A stretch of DNA of 64,000 nucleotides from Thermoanaerobaculales bacterium (GCA_029287235.1 JARFRM010000288.1:59891-123890); one strand, 5' to 3'; counted from the stretch's first letter, positions 48,892 through 62,613 are shown. The notes: a model not told the origin generated them from the sequence alone. A program made the numbers and translations.

Positions 48892-50568
48892 ATGCGTCAC
48901 AGAATTATCATTGCGACATCCATTCTAGTGACGGTTTTGTTCGCCGGGAACGCCGTTGCAGAGACCATATTCCGCCTCGATACACCCGATGATGGGGCGA
49001 CTGTTTTCGGTCTCGTTGCGGTCACGGGCTATGTCCTCGACGACGGTCAGGACTGCGGCCCGCAATGGGCGTGGCGAAACTGTGATTGGGGTCCCACTTT
49101 GGTCAACAAAGTCGACCTCTACGTGGACGACGGGTACGTTGCCACGGCCGATCTCTACCAGCCGCGCTACGACGTGCTTCAGGCCTACCCCTGGTACACC
49201 GGCACACCGTACGAGCGCCCCGGATTCGCCACCTCATTCGATTCCGTCACCCTGAGCGACGGCAGTCACGAGCTCTTCGTGCGGGTCTCCTATGTCGATG
49301 GGACGGCGGAGGACTTCGGTCAACGCTCGGTGACCGTGGACAACAATCTCAACCAGTCGCCGTTTGGCGAGATCGAGCTCCCGGGCGAGGACCAGCCCAT
49401 GAGCGGTGTCTTCCCGGTCACCGGCTGGGCCCTCGATGATTCCGAAATCCGTTTCATCGAGATCCTGGTTGACGGCGTGTCGGTCGGAGATGCCGTGTAC
49501 GGTATTCATCGGCCCGACGTCATGCACAAATTTCCTTCCCATCCTGATGCCGAGTACGCGGGTTGGGTCAAGATGCTCAACACCACACTCTGGGCCAACG
49601 GGATTCACGTTCTGTCGGTTCGCCTAGTAGATGACGAGAACGCATCCCGGGTCATCGGCACCCGCTACGTTCAGACCTTCAACGTCAGCTACAACCTGCC
49701 TCCGTTCGGCGCCATCGACTGGCCCATCGCCAACCACATCATGTTTGCCAAGGGATGTTCGGATCCCGGTGGCTGGTCGAGCCCTCCCTACGAGGATCCG
49801 CAGGTGACCGAGTTGATCACGGGTTGGGCGCTCGATGTCGGGTCCCAGGTCGACAACGGTGGCGTGGGCTATGTTCAGCTGCTGCTCGACGGGACGATTC
49901 TTGCCGACACGAGCTTTCCGGGTTTCTGGCATGGCTGGCTCCGGATGGATGTCAACTACTATGGCCTCCCGCGGATGGACCTGCTCCAGCTCTTCACGGA
50001 CATTCCCAACGCCAAGGACTCTGGTTTTGCATTCGTCGTCGATGTTTCGGATCTCATCATCCGCCAGGGCTTCCGCCAGGGGCTCCACTATCTGAAGATC
50101 CGCGCGGGCGATCTCGAGAACAACGTCGCCGACATCGCTCAGATCCCGGTGATCTTCGACTGTGACGATGACCCGGACCGTCCCTCCTGGGGCGATATCT
50201 ACACCCCGGCCGCCCCAGCGGAGGTCGTGACCGGAACCGTGGATATCACCGGGTGGGCGATCGATTTGGACTTCATCGAGGAAATCGAGGTCTGGGTGGA
50301 CGGAGAATTCGTCGATTATGTCGACGAATTGTACCTCCCCAGCCCCGAGGTGGTTGGACGTTATCCCTGGTTCCCGAGTTACTTCACAGCGAACGCCGGA
50401 TACGCGTATGCATACGACACCGTCGCAGCGGACCTCGCCGATGGTGATCATGTGCTCGTCATCTGGACCGAGGATCGCTGGGGCGGACGGACCTTTATTG
50501 GAGAACGTCGATTCATCGTCGACAACCCGCAGGCCAACGGCGGTTCGGCAGGACTTTCGCTGGACTGA
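48892..50568 (+). CDS. Secreted protein with four Ig-like (Big_7-type) repeats
   Basis: 558-aa exported protein. After the signal peptide (IIIATSILVTVLFAGNAVA) come four beta-sandwich units of roughly 110-140 residues. Each begins with a Pro/Gly-rich strand and V/I-x-GWALD or GYVLD (VTGYVLDDGQD; VTGWALDDSE; ITGWALDVGS; ITGWAIDLDF), continues with V-D-G (YVDDGYVATA; LVDGVSVGDA; LLDGTILADT; WVDGEFVDYV) and a Pro-rich turn such as RPDVMHKFP, and closes with LSDGSHELFVR-like strands. This fits the Big_7 Ig-like family, usually adhesive or cell-surface. No enzymatic domain or anchor is seen. Codon use and promoter suggest good expression. Confidence 0.85.
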   Translation: MRHRIIIATSILVTVLFAGNAVAETIFRLDTPDDGATVFGLVAVTGYVLDDGQDCGPQWAWRNCDWGPTLVNKVDLYVDDGYVATADLYQPRYDVLQAYPWYTGTPYERPGFATSFDSVTLSDGSHELFVRVSYVDGTAEDFGQRSVTVDNNLNQSPFGEIELPGEDQPMSGVFPVTGWALDDSEIRFIEILVDGVSVGDAVYGIHRPDVMHKFPSHPDAEYAGWVKMLNTTLWANGIHVLSVRLVDDENASRVIGTRYVQTFNVSYNLPPFGAIDWPIANHIMFAKGCSDPGGWSSPPYEDPQVTELITGWALDVGSQVDNGGVGYVQLLLDGTILADTSFPGFWHGWLRMDVNYYGLPRMDLLQLFTDIPNAKDSGFAFVVDVSDLIIRQGFRQGLHYLKIRAGDLENNVADIAQIPVIFDCDDDPDRPSWGDIYTPAAPAEVVTGTVDITGWAIDLDFIEEIEVWVDGEFVDYVDELYLPSPEVVGRYPWFPSYFTANAGYAYAYDTVAADLADGDHVLVIWTEDRWGGRTFIGERRFIVDNPQANGGSAGLSLD

Positions 50569-50756
50569 TCCCACCGGTCGATATCGCAAGAAATCTACCT
50601 CCGGCCGGGCATCGCGCCCGGCCGGTTTGATAGGATCGCCCTTGCGCCGGTGACACCAGTTCCGGGGCGCGGCCGCCGGACCGGGAAAATCGAACCCGCG
50701 GACATCGACGAGAGGGGCGCAGCGGCGATCACGAGGTAGTTCATTGCGATCAATAT

Positions 50757-55485
<4,729 letters not shown>

Positions 55486-55520
55486 CGCGGTACCATGGGA
55501 GTTGAGTGAAAGGAGGGGTC

Positions 55521-55736
55521 ATGGAGATACCCGGCAAGGTCTCCGTCTATTGTCCCTTGATCGACGCCAAGGGCACGGCGGCGAAGCTGTTGGCGATCAC
55601 GTCTCAGGGTTACTATCACCTCGAGGTGGAGATCCGTGGTCGAAGACACACCATGTTCCTCCCCGTCGCCCAGGCCGCGATGTACTTTGCGGAACCTGAA
55701 CCCGAGATCGAAGAGGGTCTCGAGATCGAGCGCTAG
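55521..55736 (+). CDS. Small 71-aa protein of unknown function
   Basis: Not recognised. It reads MEIPGKVSVYCPLIDAKGT, then beta-rich sequence (YYHLEVEIRGRRHTMFLPV) and an acidic end (EPEPEIEEGLEIER), suggesting a small beta-barrel. The start is decided by a very strong ribosome site, AAAGGAGGGG, six bases before ATG 55521. It follows the NtrC-like gene by 35 bp and may belong to the same transcript. Its TAG stop is formed by the TA at the edge of palindromic copy 2 plus the first G of the element. Confidence comes from the ribosome site and operon position. Confidence 0.7.
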   Translation: MEIPGKVSVYCPLIDAKGTAAKLLAITSQGYYHLEVEIRGRRHTMFLPVAQAAMYFAEPEPEIEEGLEIER

Positions 55737-55898
55737 GAGCCTGCACCGCATAGAATCGGCGTCGCCTTTCGGGTGTCGATTGGCCCAGTCTTCGGCGGAT
55801 CCTCGGCCCATACCACCAGTATGAACCAGCGAATCCGCCGAAGAATGGTCCTGATCGACCCTCCGAAATCCATCCACCACCTATACACTACAAGCTCC
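55736..55898 (+). mobile_element. 163-bp palindromic element, copy 2 (diverged arms)
   Basis: Left end GGAGCCTGCACCGCATAGA after TA (55734-55735); the right end is degraded (CTACAAGCTCC) and its flanking TA is now CA. Apex CATACCACCAGTATG is as in the other copies, but the arms differ: CTTCGGCGGAT (55790-55800) pairs with ATCCGCCGAAG (55833-55843), and GTCGAT pairs with ATCGAC further out. Same length and orientation as copy 3. Confidence 0.85.
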
Positions 55899-55936
55899 CA
55901 GCGAATAAGGACCATGCCTCGCGTGTTACGTGAAGC

Positions 55937-57085
55937 GTGAATCGAGAGAATGATCTGGGCACGATGCTGGCGGCGAGGTGGCCGGAGGTCCTGCAACGCG
56001 TCAACGACGCGGTGCTGGTGCTCGACCACCAGCGAGTCCTTCGTTTCGTCAACACACCGGCGAGACGCCTGCTCGGCTACGCCGAGGATCATGCCATCGG
56101 GGGCCGCTGTCGTCTGACCACCAAGGGGGTCGATTGCGAGAACGCCTGCCCCCTGACCTTTGCCCTCGAGAGCGACATCGAACAGGTGGACAACTTCGCC
56201 ACCGTCTATCGCACCAAGGACGGGCGGGCCGTGCCCCTGACCGTCACGGTGATCCCGCTACGGGACGACGAGGGGAGCTTTCTGGGGGCGGTGGAGATCC
56301 TCCGCCCGAGGGACCCGGATCCGGGGTTTTTTCTCGCCGGTTCCTCGCTCACCGTGTCGGCCCTGAGGGCCCGGCTCGTACGTCACAGTCGAGGGAGTGG
56401 CCACCTCATTTTGGTGGGCGAGCGGCCGGCGTGCCGAGACGTTGGTCGCGCGATTCACCGGTTTGCGGATCTTCCCATCGAGCTTTTCGAGGTGTGGAGG
56501 GGTTCGTGGGAGTCGACGCCGGCGTGGCCTCCAGGAACCATGTATGCAGATGGAGAGTCGGCCACCACGCTGCTCCAGAGTGATCCGCATGACGGATGGC
56601 GGGTCGTGGCCGGAGTCGCGCCCGGAGATCAGCCGTTGGACGGGCACTTGCCCGCCGAGGTGGTAGAACTGCCGAAGGTGGATGAACTTCGCGATGATCT
56701 GGCCTTGATGGTGATCGCCTGGGCGAACGCCATGGCGCCGGGGATCACGGTCTCACCCGGGGCCCTGCAGCGTCTCGGCCGGCTTGCCTGCGGGAGTGGT
56801 CTTGAAGGCCTTGAGAAGGCCCTGGTCGCGGCGGTGGCCGCCGCCGATGGAAGGATCGAGGATGAACATCTGCCGGGGGATGGCTATACCAGCCATCTGG
56901 TGGATGAGCTGTTGCAGACCGAGAATCCGCTGGCAGCCCTCGAAGGTCGCCTGCTCACCGAGGTGCTCCACCGAAGCGAATGGCGGATGCAGGAAGCCGC
57001 GGATCGCCTCGGTGTGTCGCGCGTGACCCTGTGGAGAAAACTCAAGGACCACGGCATCGAACGCCCGGAGTGTGGCGAGGGCTAG
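55937..57085 (+). CDS. PAS-domain regulator with Fis-type HTH but no AAA+ core
   Basis: 382 aa. Residues about 15-125 form a PAS domain (RVNDAVLVLDHQRVLRFVN, LLGYAEDHAIGG) with a CENACPL cysteine pattern, and 346-382 are a Fis-type helix-turn-helix (MQEAADRLGVSRVTLWRKLK). The middle 200 residues occupy the place of the sigma-54 AAA+ domain but contain no Walker A, no GAFTGA and no Walker B; LILVGERPACRDVGRAIHRF may be a worn remnant. It therefore could bind DNA in response to a PAS signal without ATP-driven activation. GTG 55937 is the start; no strong ribosome site. Palindromic copies 2 and 3 flank it in the same direction. Confidence 0.8.
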   Translation: MNRENDLGTMLAARWPEVLQRVNDAVLVLDHQRVLRFVNTPARRLLGYAEDHAIGGRCRLTTKGVDCENACPLTFALESDIEQVDNFATVYRTKDGRAVPLTVTVIPLRDDEGSFLGAVEILRPRDPDPGFFLAGSSLTVSALRARLVRHSRGSGHLILVGERPACRDVGRAIHRFADLPIELFEVWRGSWESTPAWPPGTMYADGESATTLLQSDPHDGWRVVAGVAPGDQPLDGHLPAEVVELPKVDELRDDLALMVIAWANAMAPGITVSPGALQRLGRLACGSGLEGLEKALVAAVAAADGRIEDEHLPGDGYTSHLVDELLQTENPLAALEGRLLTEVLHRSEWRMQEAADRLGVSRVTLWRKLKDHGIERPECGEG

Positions 57086-57108
57086 CCCTCGCCATCACGG
57101 CGTAGCTA

Positions 57109-57271
57109 GGAGGCTGCACCGCATAGAATTGGCGGCGCCTTTCGGGCGGCATTTGGCCCGTTTTTCTCCTGTTTCTTGGCCCATACCACCAGTATGAACC
57201 GGCGAAACAGGCGAAAAACGGCCACAAATGACGCTCCGAAATCCATCCACCATCAATGCGGTGCAGACTCC
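57109..57271 (+). mobile_element. 163-bp palindromic element, copy 3
   Basis: Ends GGAGGCTGCACCGCAT and ATGCGGTGCAGACTCC lie between TA dinucleotides (57107-57108, 57272-57273). Arm GTTTTTCTCCTGTTTC pairs with GAAACAGGCGAAAAAC with one mismatch; apex CATAC (57182-57186), loop CACCA, GTATG. The midpoint of the element is in the apical loop. It is nearly identical to the reverse complement of copy 1. Confidence 0.85.
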
Positions 57272-57302
57272 TAGAGGCGGAGCCGGATGATCGATTGAAA
57301 GT

Positions 57303-57330
57303 TTGCCCGTGACCCGCTCTGGCGTACAAT
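57303..57330 (+). promoter_or_regulatory. Promoter of the OmpR-type regulator
   Basis: TTGCCC (57303-57308), a 16-bp spacer and TACAAT (57325-57330). The ATG is at 57342, leaving a leader of only about five bases. Confidence 0.55.
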
Positions 57331-57341
57331 TGAAGTAGACC

Positions 57342-58076
57342 ATGACTTCAATCGAAGCTGCTCCCAACCCGATTCGCCTCCTGATCGTCGAGGATGACGA
57401 GCACCTTGCCCGGGGTCTGTGCAGGAATCTCGAGCTCGAGGGCTTCGAAACCTCCAGTGTCGGCGACGGAGAAGCAGCCCTGGCGGCCCTGGACGGGAGT
57501 TCAGCCCGGCCCGACCTCCTGGTTCTCGACATCATGCTACCCGGGATCGACGGGTTGGAGGTCTGTCGACGGTTACGGGCCGGCGGCAACACCATCCCGA
57601 TCCTCTTCCTGACGGCGCGCGGCAGCGATGCCGACCGCGTCCTCGGGCTCAGACTCGGAGCCGACGACTACCTCACCAAGCCGTTTGTCATCGAGGAGCT
57701 GGTTCTGCGGGTGCGTGGGATTCTCCGCCGGGCGGCATGGTCTCAGACACCATTCCAGACCGGTCCCATGGTGTCCATCGGTGATTGCCAGGTCGACCTC
57801 TCCACCATGAGGGCTACCACCAGGGGCGGTGAGGTGTCGCTCACCGAACGTGAGGTCATGTTGGTGCGGTTCTTTGCCGAAAGCGACGGTCGTGTCCTGA
57901 CCCGAGGAGAGCTTCTGGAGACGGTGTGGGGCTATACCTTCGACACCGCGACGCGAACCCTCGACACCTTCGTCCACAGACTTCGCAAACACTTTGAAGT
58001 TGACCCCAGACACCCAAAGCACTTCCACACAGTCCGGGGAGTCGGCTATCGATTCACCAGCGAAGCTGAGGAGTAG
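57342..58076 (+). CDS. OmpR/PhoB-family response regulator
   Basis: 244-aa two-component regulator. Receiver: EDDE at 17-20, phospho-Asp63 in LVLDIMLPG, Thr91, and Lys113 in YLTKPF. Winged-helix DNA-binding domain from about 150 (SLTEREVMLVRFFAESDGRV, TRTLDTFVHRLRKHFE, HTVRGVGYRF). No histidine kinase adjoins it. Probable near-leaderless transcript. ompH follows after 111 bp that contain TTCACTTTTTAC-type words. Confidence 0.95.
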   Translation: MTSIEAAPNPIRLLIVEDDEHLARGLCRNLELEGFETSSVGDGEAALAALDGSSARPDLLVLDIMLPGIDGLEVCRRLRAGGNTIPILFLTARGSDADRVLGLRLGADDYLTKPFVIEELVLRVRGILRRAAWSQTPFQTGPMVSIGDCQVDLSTMRATTRGGEVSLTEREVMLVRFFAESDGRVLTRGELLETVWGYTFDTATRTLDTFVHRLRKHFEVDPRHPKHFHTVRGVGYRFTSEAEE

Positions 58077-58099
58077 GACCAACCAGACCTCTTGACCCG

Positions 58100-58150
58100 C
58101 ACTCCTCACTCCTCGCTATTCACTTTTTACTTTTCACTTTACACTCCTTC
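58100..58150. repeat. ACTCCTCACTCC / TTCACTTTTTACTTTTCAC word repeats
   Basis: Short direct near-repeats precede the ompH gene. TACAAT near 58159 may be its -10 box, with TTTACA as a possible -35 at 15-bp spacing. Confidence 0.5.
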
Positions 58151-58187
58151 CCCCGTGATACAATCCGCCGTCTTTCGGAGGTGCCCC

Positions 58188-58709
58188 ATGCGTCGATTGA
58201 TCGTCCCCATCATTTTGGCTGTGCTCCTCGCTTCAGTTCCGGCCACCGCAGGCAAGATCGGATTCGTCAACGCCGAGCGGGCGATGGAGCTCGTCGAAGA
58301 AGGCAAGCAGAAGTTCGAGGATCTCAGGGCCTGGCAAGCGCCGCAGCAGGCAAAGCTCGACAACCTTCGTGAACGGGTGCTCGTGCTTCGCGAACAACTT
58401 TCCCGTGCCCAAGGCTCGGCGGAGCCCGAAGCGATCCAGACGATTGAACGCAACGAGCTCGATGCCATGCGCGCATTCGAAGACGCCCGACGCGACTATG
58501 AGCGCGAGCTCGCCGAGAAGACAGACGCCTTTCTGGCGGATATCGCTGCGAAGATCGGCACCGTCGGCGCCGACTACGGCAAGGCCAACGACTACGACGC
58601 GGTCTTTCTGCTCACGGCCCAGCCGATGGTCTATGTCTCAGAGTCGGCCGATATCACCGACCTGGTCGTCGAGATGTACAACGAGCGCTACCCGGTGAGC
58701 GGTCGGTAA
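58188..58709 (+). CDS. OmpH/Skp-family periplasmic chaperone
   Basis: 173 aa with a signal peptide (LIVPIILAVLLASVPATAGK), then KIGFVNAERAMELVEEGKQ, which is the usual OmpH start, and a long charged coiled coil (about 40-135) that forms the tentacles holding unfolded outer-membrane proteins. ATG 58188 has CGGAGG just upstream; the frame to 58092 runs through repeat DNA. Its normal partners (bamA, lpxD) are not adjacent. The presence of this chaperone supports an outer membrane. Confidence 0.88.
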   Translation: MRRLIVPIILAVLLASVPATAGKIGFVNAERAMELVEEGKQKFEDLRAWQAPQQAKLDNLRERVLVLREQLSRAQGSAEPEAIQTIERNELDAMRAFEDARRDYERELAEKTDAFLADIAAKIGTVGADYGKANDYDAVFLLTAQPMVYVSESADITDLVVEMYNERYPVSGR

Positions 58710-58749
58710 TCCCTCGTCCGCTTTCCCGGCCGTCGACAGGAGCCGATCC

Positions 58750-61503
58750 GTGATGTCGATGAGAACGTGGCTCGTCGTATGGACCCTGGCCGGGTGCGTG
58801 ATCAGTCCGGCCGCCGGTTCGGTTGAGCCGGCCGCCGGGTTCGATCTCGAGATCCGGTCGTTTCGGATCGAGACTCCGATCGAGGCCGCGACGACCCAGA
58901 CCATCGATCTCGAGGTGCGCAACCGGGGCGAGGTCTCCTGGTCGTCGGATCTCGGATTCGCCGTCGCCTACCACTGGTTTGGAGCCGATGGTGAGATCGT
59001 GGTCTGGGACGGTGTCCGCAGCCCGTTGATCGAGCCCCTCGGGCCGGGAGAAGACCGGGTTGTTGAAGCGACTCTCCGGAGCCCGGAAAGGGCCGGTGAG
59101 TATCTTCTCCAGTGGGACGTGGTTCAGGAAGGTCGCTTGTGGGTCTCGGAGGTGGATCCGTCCCCCGTTGATCTCGAGCCGGTCACCGTGGTTGCAACTC
59201 ACGCCTTCTCACTGTCTCGGGTGGAGACTCCGAGGGTACTTATTTCCGGGGGCGAACGAAGTACCGGAGTGGTCGTGCGCAACGATGGGACGCGAGCCTG
59301 GCCGGACGATGGGTCGGTTGCCTTCGCCTCCCACTGGCGGACCGTGGAAGGCGAGGTGGTGCTCTGGGAGGGCCACCGGACCCCGTTGACGAGACCGGTG
59401 GAACCGGGCGAGTCAGTCGAGCTCGAAGTGTTGGTCGTGGCGCCACCGTCTGCCGGTCGCATCGCCCTGCAGTGGGATATGGTGGACGAGGGGGTGTGCT
59501 GGTTCTCGGAGCACGACCCCAGCCCCGAGCCCGCCGTCGTGATCCTGGTTCTTCCCGCCACCGTCGTCACTCCCATCATGTGGGCCGTCCTGGTTGCCGT
59601 GGCGGCGATCGCCGCGTTTCCCGGCCGGTGGACGCGTTTCGCGGCCGGGTGGGCGGTGGCCGATATCATCTGGTGTCTTGCCGCCGTCATCCTCAAGCAG
59701 GGGTGGGTCCTCGGTGGCGCCGGCCTCTCCTTTTCGACCGCCGGCGGGTGGTTCACGTGCGCCACCGCGGCGCTCATCGGCTCGAGTCTGATGCTTTTGC
59801 CCGAGCGACTTCGTCCATGGTTGTCTTGGATAACAGCAGCGGTGGTGACGGCGGTCCTCTTCGTCGATCTCATCCACGAACGGTTCTTCGGCGATCTGGT
59901 GTCGCTGGCGGCTCTCCAATCCGCCGGTCAGCTCGACAGGGTTGGGCCCAGCGTGCTGTCTCTCCTCGAGCCCGGCGATCTCTGGTTCTGGGCCGATCTT
60001 CCGGCTGCGTTGCTGCTGGTCTGGGCGGTGAGTCGGATCCCGTCTGGGTTGGTGAGGTGCCGGCGTCTCGCGGCGGTGTTCGGGTTGGCCGTCGTTGGTT
60101 GCGGCGCCGTCGGCATTTTATGCTTGCGTGGAGCGCCGGTTTCTCTCCGCCAGGTCTTCCATACGACCGAGCTGGCTCGTCAGATCGGTGTGCTCAACCT
60201 CCACGCCTCGGATCTCGGGGGAAGCGTGGTGCGGGGCATCGCGCGGCCCGGACTCGACGAAGGAAAGGTGCTCGCCATCGAGACCTACTTCCATGATCGG
60301 CGAGGAATGAGGGCCGGATCGGGGCCTTTCTTCGGCGCCGCCCGAGGCCGTAATCTGATCATGATCCAGGTGGAATCTCTCCAGGCCTTCGTCGTCGGTT
60401 TCCGCGTCGGCGGCCGTGAGGTGACCCCCTTCCTCAACTCCTTCGCCGAGGGAAACATCTTCTTCGTCAACGTCACCGACCAAACCGAGGAGGGACGGTC
60501 TTCGGACTCGGAGCTCGCCACCCAGGTCTCGCTGTTGCCGCCCGATCGGGGAGCTGCCGCCTTCCTGTATGCAGACAATGACTACAGCGGTCTTGCGTCG
60601 ATTTTGGCCGAGCACGGCTACGAGACCATGTCCGCGGTGCCCTTCGATGGCTCTTTCTGGAACCGGCGCACAACGCACCGGGCCTACGGCTACGAGCGCA
60701 GCCTCTTTGTCGAGGACTTCGGCCCCGGAGAGGAAATCGGCTGGGGCCTCAACGACCGGGCCTTCCTGTCCCAGGCCGTCACTCGTCTGGCCGAACTTCG
60801 CGAGCCCTGGTGCGCGTATCTTCTGACCCTGTCTCTCCACCATCCATTTGACGGGTTTCCGGATCACCTGAAGCTGCTCGACATCGGTGACTGGGAAGGA
60901 ACCCCCTTCGGAAACTACCTTCACACCATGCACCACTTCGACCGCGCTCTCGCCGACTTTGTCGCCAACCTCGATGGAGCGGGCCTCGGCAACCGGACTG
61001 CGCTCGCCCTGTGGGGCGACCACGATGCCGGTTTCGAGTGGCGGTCGGAGATCGCCGCCGCCATGGGAGAGACCCACGACGCCGCCGGTTGGTATCTGAG
61101 CCAGCGGGTGCCGCTTCTGATCCGGGTGCCCGATATCGAGGTTCCGCCCGAGGCCCGGGAGTTGCCGGCGGGTCACGTCGATGTTGCGCCCACTCTGCTC
61201 GCCCTTCTCGGGGTGGATCCGGCGCCGTATGCTTTCACGGGCCGGAATCTCCTCGGTTCGCCAGGACCGGGGCCGGTGGTCGGTGAGTACCGGTGTTGGC
61301 GTGATGAGTCCCACCTTTTCCTTCGCCGCGGGCCGCAGCTGAGCGATGGTGAGTGCATCGAGCTTGCAACGATGACAGAGGTCGGCAGCGAGGCGTGTGC
61401 GGCGAGCTTCGAGGCGGCCCGGAGCGAGGTTGAAATATCGCATCTGCTGCTCGAGCACGACCTTCAGCAAAAACTTCGTAAATCGTTGGCGAAGCGACCT
61501 TGA
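58750..61503 (+). CDS. LtaS/OpgB-like membrane sulfatase with two N-terminal beta-sandwich domains
   Basis: 917-aa protein, signal-led. Residues about 27-135 and 142-265 are two related beta-sandwich units ([38 protein letters not shown]; each ending [10 protein letters not shown] or [10 protein letters not shown]). Then five membrane helices (about 275-460) and an alkaline-phosphatase-like sulfatase domain with [16 protein letters not shown] (metal Glu), [13 protein letters not shown] at the nucleophile position (Ser where LtaS has Thr), [12 protein letters not shown] and WGDHDAGF. The family transfers phosphoglycerol from lipid to glycans. GTG 58750, ATG 58753 or ATG 58759; AGGAG upstream favours the first two. 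Its substrate here is unknown. Confidence 0.88.
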   Translation: MMSMRTWLVVWTLAGCVISPAAGSVEPAAGFDLEIRSFRIETPIEAATTQTIDLEVRNRGEVSWSSDLGFAVAYHWFGADGEIVVWDGVRSPLIEPLGPGEDRVVEATLRSPERAGEYLLQWDVVQEGRLWVSEVDPSPVDLEPVTVVATHAFSLSRVETPRVLISGGERSTGVVVRNDGTRAWPDDGSVAFASHWRTVEGEVVLWEGHRTPLTRPVEPGESVELEVLVVAPPSAGRIALQWDMVDEGVCWFSEHDPSPEPAVVILVLPATVVTPIMWAVLVAVAAIAAFPGRWTRFAAGWAVADIIWCLAAVILKQGWVLGGAGLSFSTAGGWFTCATAALIGSSLMLLPERLRPWLSWITAAVVTAVLFVDLIHERFFGDLVSLAALQSAGQLDRVGPSVLSLLEPGDLWFWADLPAALLLVWAVSRIPSGLVRCRRLAAVFGLAVVGCGAVGILCLRGAPVSLRQVFHTTELARQIGVLNLHASDLGGSVVRGIARPGLDEGKVLAIETYFHDRRGMRAGSGPFFGAARGRNLIMIQVESLQAFVVGFRVGGREVTPFLNSFAEGNIFFVNVTDQTEEGRSSDSELATQVSLLPPDRGAAAFLYADNDYSGLASILAEHGYETMSAVPFDGSFWNRRTTHRAYGYERSLFVEDFGPGEEIGWGLNDRAFLSQAVTRLAELREPWCAYLLTLSLHHPFDGFPDHLKLLDIGDWEGTPFGNYLHTMHHFDRALADFVANLDGAGLGNRTALALWGDHDAGFEWRSEIAAAMGETHDAAGWYLSQRVPLLIRVPDIEVPPEARELPAGHVDVAPTLLALLGVDPAPYAFTGRNLLGSPGPGPVVGEYRCWRDESHLFLRRGPQLSDGECIELATMTEVGSEACAASFEAARSEVEISHLLLEHDLQQKLRKSLAKRP

Positions 61504-61528
61504 CGCGTCGCCCTCCCGGCCCTACGAT
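61500..61528 (+). promoter_or_regulatory. Sigma-70 promoter of recA
   Basis: TTGACG (61500-61505), a 17-bp spacer and TACGAT (61523-61528); the -35 box includes the TGA stop of the sulfatase gene. CTGCATTCTGCAG (61546-61558), a 5-bp-arm palindrome, lies between predicted +1 and the ribosome site and could be an operator. Confidence 0.65.
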
Positions 61529-61570
61529 GAAGCGGTCCCACCACGCTGCATTCTGCAGAAGGAGATCCTC

Positions 61571-62593
61571 ATGAGTCCCGAAAAAGACGACAAACTCAAG
61601 GCGTTGGAGACGGCGATCGGTCAGATCGAGCGTCAGTTCGGCAAGGGCGCGGTCATGCGGCTGGGAGAGAGGCCGAAGATCCGAGTCAATGTCATTCCCA
61701 CCGGTTCCATCGCCCTCGATGCCGCTCTCGGTGTCGGTGGCATGCCCAAGGGCCGGGTGGTCGAGGTCTACGGCCCCGAATCGTCGGGCAAGACCACCCT
61801 CGCGTTGCACATCATTGCCAACGCACAGGCGGCCGGGGGACTGGCGGCCTTCATCGACGCCGAGCATGCCCTTGATCCCGAGTACGCGAACAACCTCGGG
61901 GTCAACCTTGACGAGTTGCTGATCTCGCAGCCGGATTTCGGCGAGCAGGCGTTGGAGATCACAGAGACCCTGATTCGCTCGAACTCGGTGGATGTGGTGG
62001 TCATCGACTCGGTTGCGGCGCTGGTGCCCCGAACCGAGCTCGAAGGCGACATGGGCGACGCGGTGGTCGGTCTGCAGGCTCGACTCATGTCTCAGGCCCT
62101 GCGCAAGCTCGCCGGGATCGTTTCCAAGTCGAACACCTGCCTCGTCTTCATCAATCAGATTCGAGAGAAGATCGGGGTCATGTTCGGCAGTCCCGAGACC
62201 ACCAGCGGTGGCCGGGCCCTCAAGTTCTACTCGTCGGTCCGGGTCGATATTCGGCGGATCGCATCCATCAAAAAGGGTGACCAGGTCATCGGCAACCGGA
62301 CCAAGGCCAAGGTGGCCAAGAACAAAGTTGCGGCGCCGTTCAAAATTGCCGAGTTCGACATTCTCTACGGCGAAGGCATCTCCGGTACCGGCGAACTTCT
62401 CGATCTCGGTGTCGAGCACCGGCTGATCCAAAAGTCCGGTTCCTGGTACTCCTACGGCGAGGAGAGAATCGGTCAGGGACGCGAGGCCGCCCGCGCCTAC
62501 CTCAAGGAACATGAGGACACCTCGGGCGAGATCGAAGTCAAGCTGCGCGAGGCGCTCGGGCTGATTCCGGGTGTGGACACTGAAGAGGACTGA
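61571..62593 (+). CDS. recA: Recombinase RecA
   Basis: Strand-exchange ATPase and SOS co-protease, 340 aa. Walker [20 protein letters not shown] (Walker B), [22 protein letters not shown] with the L2 loop [11 protein letters not shown], and an acidic C-terminus. AAGGAG seven bases before the ATG fixes the start at 61571; the longer frame to 61397 overlaps the sulfatase gene and is not used. Confidence 0.98.
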   Translation: MSPEKDDKLKALETAIGQIERQFGKGAVMRLGERPKIRVNVIPTGSIALDAALGVGGMPKGRVVEVYGPESSGKTTLALHIIANAQAAGGLAAFIDAEHALDPEYANNLGVNLDELLISQPDFGEQALEITETLIRSNSVDVVVIDSVAALVPRTELEGDMGDAVVGLQARLMSQALRKLAGIVSKSNTCLVFINQIREKIGVMFGSPETTSGGRALKFYSSVRVDIRRIASIKKGDQVIGNRTKAKVAKNKVAAPFKIAEFDILYGEGISGTGELLDLGVEHRLIQKSGSWYSYGEERIGQGREAARAYLKEHEDTSGEIEVKLREALGLIPGVDTEED

Positions 62594-62613
62594 GCGGACA
62601 ACCACGTTTTTTC

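Noticed and set aside
60118-61470. 450-codon frame antisense to the sulfatase gene
   Set aside because: Shadow frame with Arg/Gly/Pro-rich translation.
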